Assembly (NCBI GenBank): GCA_963789005.1
Contig: CAWBIZ010000011.1
Location: forward strand, 186,001-250,000
Reading direction: 5' to 3'
Source: DASSUW01 sp963789005
Lineage (GTDB): Bacteria; Actinomycetota; Thermoleophilia; Solirubrobacterales; Solirubrobacteraceae
DNA length: 64,000 bases
The notes under the pieces are model-generated. The model was not told the origin of the DNA. It ran no database searches and saw nothing but the letters and a program-made list of their open reading frames with translations. The translations under genes were made by a program, and so were the position numbers. This document shows, piece after piece, positions 59,407 to 64,000 of this stretch (position 1 is the stretch's first letter; every line of letters starts with the position of its first letter).

Positions 59407-60402
59407 TCATCGAGACTTCGACCCCTTGGGGTTGAGCGCGTCCTGGAGGCCGTCGCCGACGAGGTTGAAGGCGAGGACCGTGAGCAGCAGCGCCATGCCC
59501 GGGAAGAACATGAACCACCACGCATCGGCGAAGATCGAGATGGCGTCGGAGAGCATCTTCCCCCACGACGCGCGGGGCGGCTGGACGCCGACCCCGAGGA
59601 ACGAGAGTGCCGCCTCGAGGAGGATGTTCGCCGGGATGAAGAGCGTGGCGTAGACGATGATCGGCGCCACGAGGTTCGGCAGGATGTCGCGGAACATGAT
59701 CCGCCGGTTGGACGCGCCGAGCGAGCGCGACGCCTCCACGAACTCCTTCTCGCGCAGCGACAGCACCTGCCCGCGGATGATGCGCGCGACGTAGGGCGTG
59801 TTCGCGAGCACGATGATGAAGATCACGATCGGCAGGCCGGGCTGGAGCAGCCCGCCGGCGCAGCCGTCGGCGCCTGAGCAGGCAGTGGCGAGCCCGAGGC
59901 CGAGCAGCAGCACGGGGAACGCGAGCATGATGTCCAGCGAGCGCGCGATGATCGTGTCCGCCCAGCTTCGATAGAAGCCGGCGATCAGGCCGAGGACGAC
60001 GCCGAAGATCACCGACAGGCCGGTGCCGATGAACGCGACGGTGAGCGAGACCTGGGCGCCGTAGAGCACGCGCGCGAAGACGTCGCGGCCGATCGTGTCG
60101 ACGCCGAAGAAGTGGTCGCTGCTGGGACCGGACGGGAGGCCGAAGTCGTCGAGCGCGTCGGTCGACTGCGCGTTCGGGTCGGGCGCGCCGAGCAGGCGCG
60201 AGACCGGGCCGGCGAAGATCGCGACCACGATCAGCACGACGATGAACGCGAGCGCGACCATGGCCACGCGGTCGCGCCGGAACCGCCGCCAGAAGAGCTG
60301 GAGCGGCGACCGCGCGGCGACCGCCTGCTCGCCCCGGACGATCTCGTCGAGGCCGCTGTCCTCCGCGTGCAGGAGGTCGCTGGCGCCTGCGCCCGTGCTC
60401 AT
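59407..60402 (-). CDS. oppC: Oligopeptide ABC transporter permease (OppC type)
   Basis: A 331-residue permease. The cytoplasmic N-terminus with SPLQLFWRRFRRDRVAMVALAFIVVLIVVAIFAGPV is the OppC_N domain. The EAA region is near LREKEFVEASRSLGASNRRIMFRDILPNLVAPIIVYATLFIPANILLEAALSFLGVGVQPP. It is the first gene of the operon (order C-A-B-D-F), which is unusual compared with the common A-B-C-D-F. The start is ATG 60402. The upstream 236 bp contains hairpins and must hold the operon promoter. Confidence 0.93.
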   Translation of the reverse strand: MSTGAGASDLLHAEDSGLDEIVRGEQAVAARSPLQLFWRRFRRDRVAMVALAFIVVLIVVAIFAGPVSRLLGAPDPNAQSTDALDDFGLPSGPSSDHFFGVDTIGRDVFARVLYGAQVSLTVAFIGTGLSVIFGVVLGLIAGFYRSWADTIIARSLDIMLAFPVLLLGLGLATACSGADGCAGGLLQPGLPIVIFIIVLANTPYVARIIRGQVLSLREKEFVEASRSLGASNRRIMFRDILPNLVAPIIVYATLFIPANILLEAALSFLGVGVQPPRASWGKMLSDAISIFADAWWFMFFPGMALLLTVLAFNLVGDGLQDALNPKGSKSR

Positions 60403-60638
60403 CGGGTGGGTGCTGCGATGGTCAGTTGTACCCCTCTCCAAGAGCGCGCGTCCCACGCGCGCCTCGGCACGTATTCCCCGTTAAGATCGGAAAACCTACC
60501 CGGCTTCCCAACCCCTCGATCCCGTTCTGGCGCACTCGGAAGTGCGCCGGTCACATAGTTGTTCCCTGCCACGGCGAGCCGCGGCTTCTGGCGCTGAGGA
60601 TAGCCCGGCGCCGGCGGCAACGATTACGCTGGGGTTAA
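60403..60638. promoter_or_regulatory. Divergent region upstream of the opp operon and tRNA-Arg, with two hairpins
   Basis: No gene is visible. Two perfect hairpins occur: GCGCGCGT-CCC-ACGCGCGC (60444-60462) and GGCGCACT-CGGA-AGTGCGCC (60529-60548). Either could be an operator or an mRNA 5' structure for the opp operon, which is transcribed leftward. A TACGCT box for the tRNA gene lies at 60625-60630. I cannot identify the regulator. Confidence 0.4.
60625..60630 (+). promoter_or_regulatory. TACGCT -10 box for tRNA-Arg
   Basis: TACGCT lies 8 nt before the first base of the tRNA (60639), the expected spacing for a short-leader tRNA promoter. Confidence 0.5.
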
Positions 60639-60712
<74 letters not shown>

Positions 60713-60714
60713 CT

Positions 60715-61269
60715 TCAGCGATCCGGGCGGTCCGGGTAGACGTCGTCGATCGTGGCGAGCGGCTCGTAGGGCGCTCCGTCGGCGGCGCGGACGATCGCGT
60801 CGGCTCCCCCCGCGAGGCGGTCGAGGATCGTGATGACTCCGCAGACCTCGTGGCCGGCGGCGCGGACGGCTCCGATCGCCTCGACGGTCGAGCCTCCCGT
60901 GGTCACGACGTCCTCGACGATCAGGCAGCGCTCGCCGGGCTCCAGCGGCGGACCCTCGACCTTGCGCTGGAGGCCGTGCTGCTTGGTCTCCTTGCGGACG
61001 AAGAAGGCCTTGACGTCGGCGCCGCCGGCGAGCGCGGCGCAGGCGGGGGCATCGGCGCCCATCGTCAGGCCGCCGACGGCGGTCGCCTCCCACTGCGCCG
61101 CGTAGGCCGCCACCAGCTCGGCCAGCGCGGCGAAGCCGGCGGGCCGCAGGACGGCCCGCTTGGCGTCGACGTAGTACTGCGCCGTCGCCCCCGAGGTCAG
61201 GGTCACCTCCCCGACGACGAGCGCGTGGCGGCGCAGCTCCTCGATCAGCGTCTGCCGGGCATCCGCCAC
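60715..61269 (-). CDS. pyrE: Orotate phosphoribosyltransferase
   Basis: A 184-residue type I phosphoribosyltransferase. It has VVGEVTLTSGATAQYYVDAKRAVL, the KAFFVRKETKQHG loop and the PRPP-binding motif CLIVEDVVTTGGST (about residue 120). It condenses orotate with PRPP to make OMP in pyrimidine synthesis. The start is GTG 61269, which overlaps the L,D-transpeptidase stop. Other pyr genes are not in the window. It converges with tRNA-Arg with a 2-bp gap, so a terminator must lie within or beyond the tRNA. Confidence 0.92.
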   Translation of the reverse strand: MADARQTLIEELRRHALVVGEVTLTSGATAQYYVDAKRAVLRPAGFAALAELVAAYAAQWEATAVGGLTMGADAPACAALAGGADVKAFFVRKETKQHGLQRKVEGPPLEPGERCLIVEDVVTTGGSTVEAIGAVRAAGHEVCGVITILDRLAGGADAIVRAADGAPYEPLATIDDVYPDRPDR

Positions 61270-62306
61270 TACGGGTACACGCGCACGACGTCGCCCATCC
61301 CGACCCACTGGTAGATCGACCACGCGTCGGGGATCGGCACCCGCAGGCACCCGTGGCTGGCGTTGAACGTCGGCACCGAGTGGTAGCCGTGGATCGCGTA
61401 GCCGCCGATGAAGTACGTCGAGTGGACCATGCCCTTGGCGTTCGTCCCCGGCGACTTGCGGTACACGCGGAAGCGGCCGAGCACCGTCGGCGTGTACGGC
61501 GAGCCGGAGGAGATGTGGTAGATCCGGCGCACCTTGTCGCCCTCGATCAGCGCCATCACCTGGCGCGAGAGGTCGGCCTCGACGTGGCGTCCGTCCCGCG
61601 GGTAGCGGACGTCGAACGCGCCGCGCCCGCGCAGCACGTCGCGCACGATCTCGCGCGTCGCCGAGTACGTGCGGGCCATCCCGCGGACCTTGCGGTACGC
61701 CATCACCGCTCTCGCCGTGCCGCTGTCGAACGAGCCGCTGCGCGGCACCGCGTAGTGCAACTTCGCCAATCCCTTCTGGAACAGCCGGACCATCGTGCGC
61801 GAGCTGAGGTCGGGGCCGAGCACGGCCAGCCACTGCGCCGGCGCGCGGACGACGGCCAGCTCCGGCGTCGCCTCGTGGATCGCCCGCACCGCGATCGGTC
61901 CCGCCCGCCGCGCGCGGTACGCGGTCAGGAACGAGCCGGCGCGCCCGCCGTTGACCGGCCGCAGCCGCTTGGTGACGGTGTGGATCACGCGGCCCTTGCG
62001 CAGGAACCTGACCTCGACCTTCTGGCCCGCGACGTACGGGCGCACGAAGCCGCGCACGCCGAACTTCTCGCGCGTGATCGCGACGCGGCGCTTGCCGTCG
62101 CGATGCACGTCCTCGAGCTGGAGCCTCATCGTGCCCTCGGCGGGCACCGGAGCCGGTGGTGGCGTCTGCGCCGCGGCGGCCGCCGGCAGCAGCGCGATCG
62201 CGGTCAGGCCCGCGAGCGCTGTGCCGAGGGCACGGCGCGCATGGCGACCAGCGACAGGGCGAGCGTCGTCATGACGCTCCCGGCGATGAGCAAGAGAAAT
62301 CCCCAC
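61269..62306 (-). CDS. Secreted L,D-transpeptidase (YkuD family)
   Basis: Reading from GTG 62306 gives 345 residues. A hydrophobic signal (LGTALAGLTAIALLPAAAAA) is followed by a beta-rich region that resembles actinobacterial Ig-like repeats (KVEVRFLRKGRVIHTVTKRLRPV), then a helical peptidoglycan-binding-like stretch and the catalytic YkuD domain with IHGYHSVPTFNASHGCLRVPIPDAW (His and Cys nucleophile). It makes 3-3 crosslinks in peptidoglycan. The start is uncertain: no ATG or GTG lies closer to the signal, and 62306 is about 100 bp inside the upstream CPBP gene. Confidence 0.83.
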   Translation of the reverse strand: MGISLAHRRERHDDARPVAGRHARRALGTALAGLTAIALLPAAAAAQTPPPAPVPAEGTMRLQLEDVHRDGKRRVAITREKFGVRGFVRPYVAGQKVEVRFLRKGRVIHTVTKRLRPVNGGRAGSFLTAYRARRAGPIAVRAIHEATPELAVVRAPAQWLAVLGPDLSSRTMVRLFQKGLAKLHYAVPRSGSFDSGTARAVMAYRKVRGMARTYSATREIVRDVLRGRGAFDVRYPRDGRHVEADLSRQVMALIEGDKVRRIYHISSGSPYTPTVLGRFRVYRKSPGTNAKGMVHSTYFIGGYAIHGYHSVPTFNASHGCLRVPIPDAWSIYQWVGMGDVVRVYP

Positions 62307-63109
62307 CAGGGCAGCTCCTTCGTGAAGCCGAACGAGATCGAGTTGTGAAACGCGTGCAACATGATGCACGGAATCAAGGACGCCGTCTTCCAGAGCACCA
62401 GGCAGAGGGCGACGCCGAAGAGGCTGAGCACGAGCACGCCGACGAGGTCGCCGCTGGGGAGATGGACGAGCCCGAACACCGCGCCGGTGACCAGAGCCCC
62501 CACCGCCACGTTGGTCCGCTCCGCGAGCACGCGGTACATGAAGCCGCGGAAGAAGAACTCCTCGGCGATCGGCGCCACGACGCAGGTCATGACCCCGAAC
62601 CCGGCGAGCACGGCGAACGAGTCCTCGGCCTTGAGGTCGGTGACGATGTCCTGCTCCTCCGGGTTGCCGAACGCGACCCCGACGACGATCGCCGCCACCC
62701 AGAACGCCGCGTAGGCGGCCAGCGTCCAGCCGAGCGCGGTCCTCACCGCCGGCACGCGCAGCCCGAACGTCGCGGGCGTCAGGCGGCCGGCGATCCACCA
62801 CACGGTGAGGATCGAGGCGGCGATCAGCAGCCCGTCCTGGACGAGCGTGAGGCCGATCGTGAGGCCGTCGGAGTCGTCGAGGTCGGCGGTGCCGCCGCCC
62901 CCGATGCCGATCGCCAGGCCGACGAAGATCCCGGCGACGAGCACGCCGGCGAACGCGCCCAGGACGGCCGCGAACGGCGCCCACACCGGGACGCCGACGG
63001 TCGGCAGGTCGCCCTCGGGCGGCATCTCGGGGATGGGAGCACCGTCCGGCAGCTCGGGCCGCACCGGCGGCGGACCCGGGTGCTGGAAGGAGGGCGGAAC
63101 GCTCGTCAT
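62204..63109 (-). CDS. CPBP (CAAX) intramembrane metalloprotease family protein
   Basis: A 301-residue membrane protein with about eight hydrophobic helices after a proline-rich cytoplasmic N-terminus. The CPBP motifs are present: EEFFFRGFMYRVL (motif 1, EExxxR), FGLVHL (motif 2, FxxxH) and HAFHNSISFG (motif 3, HxxxN). The usual function is prenyl-protein processing or bacteriocin immunity; actinobacterial members are mostly uncharacterised. It overlaps the HAD gene by 4 bp (ATGA) and its 3' end contains the presumed start of the L,D-transpeptidase. Confidence 0.88.
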   Translation of the reverse strand: MTSVPPSFQHPGPPPVRPELPDGAPIPEMPPEGDLPTVGVPVWAPFAAVLGAFAGVLVAGIFVGLAIGIGGGGTADLDDSDGLTIGLTLVQDGLLIAASILTVWWIAGRLTPATFGLRVPAVRTALGWTLAAYAAFWVAAIVVGVAFGNPEEQDIVTDLKAEDSFAVLAGFGVMTCVVAPIAEEFFFRGFMYRVLAERTNVAVGALVTGAVFGLVHLPSGDLVGVLVLSLFGVALCLVLWKTASLIPCIMLHAFHNSISFGFTKELPWWGFLLLIAGSVMTTLALSLVAMRAVPSAQRSRA

Positions 63110-63813
63110 CGGGCAACCTCAGGGTATTCGCACAGGGCCGGGAGCTCGGCCAGCGACGCGATGACCGGTACGCCCGGCGGGCCGGCAGCCGCGCCGTCGC
63201 GAGCCACGAGCACGGCGCGCAGGCCGGCCGCGAGCGCACCCGCCGCGTCCGCGTCGGGCGAGTCGCCGGCGTGCAGCGCGGCGTCCGCGGGCGCCCCCGC
63301 CAGCTCGAGCGCGCGCTCGAAGATGGCGCGCGCGGGCTTGGCAGCGCCGACCTCGGCCGAGGCGACCGCGCCGTCGACGAGCGGCGCCAGGCCGGTCTCC
63401 TCGAGCCGCTCGTGCAGCGAGTGGTCCCAGTTGGAGACGACGACGACCCGCAGCCCGAGCGCGCGCAGCTCGCGCAGCGCGGGTGCCGCGTCCGGGTAGG
63501 CGTGGAAGCGCAGGGCGGCCAGCAGGGCGTCGGTCAGCACGCCGGTCGGGGCGCCCACGCCGAGCGCGGGCCGCATGGCCTCGGCGGCGCGGCGGCGCAG
63601 GTCGGCCAGCGAGCCGGCGTCGCGTCCCTCGTGCAGGTGCGCGCGGTAGAACGCGATCTCGGCGCGCACGGCAGCCTCGGCCGCCGCCTCGGACACCTCG
63701 ATCCCGTGCCGCTCGCGCAGCGCCGCGCGCAGCAGCGGCGCCGGCGGCTCGAAATGCACGAGCGTGCCGAGCGCGTCGACGAGCACCGCCTGGATAGCCT
63801 GCGCCACGCTCAT
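63106..63813 (-). CDS. HAD-superfamily hydrolase (REG-2-like subfamily)
   Basis: A 235-residue HAD phosphatase. Motif I is VLVDALGTLVHF, where the second Asp of DxD is Leu, as in the REG-2-like DAxGT group. Motif II is VVVSNWD, motif III Lys is in VGAAKPARAIFERAL and motif IV is LHAGDSPDADAAGALAAGLRAVLV. The cap is a four-helix C1 type (RAEIAFYRAHLHEG region). The substrate is unknown. It is the first gene of the HAD-CPBP-YkuD-pyrE run. The start ATG 63813 shares its bases with the divergent gene's ATG. Confidence 0.88.
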   Translation of the reverse strand: MSVAQAIQAVLVDALGTLVHFEPPAPLLRAALRERHGIEVSEAAAEAAVRAEIAFYRAHLHEGRDAGSLADLRRRAAEAMRPALGVGAPTGVLTDALLAALRFHAYPDAAPALRELRALGLRVVVVSNWDHSLHERLEETGLAPLVDGAVASAEVGAAKPARAIFERALELAGAPADAALHAGDSPDADAAGALAAGLRAVLVARDGAAAGPPGVPVIASLAELPALCEYPEVAR

Positions 63814-64000
63814 GACCCTAGGCGTCTTCGCAGCGGCCTCTACGCAGAACTGGATCGTCACCGCGGTCGTGGTGGTCCTGGCGCTAGCCGCGGTGTTCGT
63901 CGTCAGCCGCGTGCTGCGGCGGCGCGAGCTCTCGCGCGAGGCCGACACGCGGCTGCGCTTCGTGCGCCGGCTCGCGTACGCGCTGATCCTGCTGATCGGC
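63812..64000 (+). CDS. Membrane protein start, probable small-conductance mechanosensitive channel (MscS family), partial
   Basis: The first 63 codons are present before the window ends. They encode a helix (WIVTAVVVVLALAAVFVVSRVL), a basic/acidic linker RRRELSREADTRLRFVRRLA and the beginning of a second helix (YALILLIG). This TM1-linker-TM2 layout matches actinobacterial MscS proteins, but the pore helix and C-domain lie beyond the window. A TAGCCT box at 63795-63800 may be its -10. The ATG overlaps the HAD start codon. Confidence 0.6.
   Translation, partial: MTLGVFAAASTQNWIVTAVVVVLALAAVFVVSRVLRRRELSREADTRLRFVRRLAYALILLIG

Overview
The window is very GC-rich bacterial DNA. Genes are tightly packed, often with 4-bp ATGA or GTGA overlaps, GTG starts are common and third codon positions are nearly all G or C. 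An F420-type PPOX protein, an MMPL transporter, a large LAL-type LuxR regulator, a DUF1385 protein, and CcmABC next to hemA all point to an actinobacterium. My best guess is the Thermoleophilia (Solirubrobacter or Conexibacter relatives); this is an inference from gene content, with no marker gene to prove it. No phage, insertion sequence, CRISPR array or rRNA operon was seen. There is one tRNA, tRNA-Arg(CCT).

Layout. 0-7 kb: a minus-strand run of a TPP-dependent decarboxylase/acetolactate-synthase-like enzyme, an aldehyde dehydrogenase and the start of pdxH, then SpoIID-like, MaoC and 5'-3' exonuclease genes. 6.5-9.5 kb: a TetR repressor, two identical palindromic operators and an MMPL transporter. 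9.4-21.6 kb: accessory genes, including a LAL regulator, a frameshifted thioredoxin-like gene, an alcohol dehydrogenase/PhyH/AraC group, a beta-helix secreted protein, an ECF sigma factor and an RHH-GAF protein. 22-31 kb: housekeeping and lipid-related genes (ychF, PAP2, VOC epimerase, lipid kinase, FtsH-like protease, DUF1385, M20 peptidase, chromate transporter, rarA). 31-36.5 kb: a complete-looking trans-4-hydroxyproline catabolic cluster with its own FCD-GntR regulator and candidate operator.

36.5-49.5 kb: a siroheme/cytochrome/heme block (precorrin-2 dehydrogenase, CcmABC with a CcmD-like protein, hemA, hemC, cobA-hemD), preceded by a toxin-antitoxin pair with a broken toxin and moaB, and followed by a SAM hydroxide adenosyltransferase, birA and a helicase. 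About 25 single-base indels interrupt genes between 38.3 and 48.1 kb, and three more lie at 12.9-13.3 kb. Most affected genes are essential or core, so sequence error is the simplest explanation. I give reconstructed gene spans there.

49.6-64 kb: a thioredoxin-like protein, a GalT-like enzyme, an AEC transporter, dtd, clpP, an SRPBCC-ArsR pair with two palindromic operators (one containing the start codon), a five-gene oligopeptide ABC transporter (order C-A-B-D-F), tRNA-Arg, pyrE, an L,D-transpeptidase, a CPBP protease, a HAD hydrolase and the start of a probable MscS channel. Across the window a TANNNT -10 box repeatedly sits 6-9 nt upstream of the start codon, which suggests widespread leaderless transcription.
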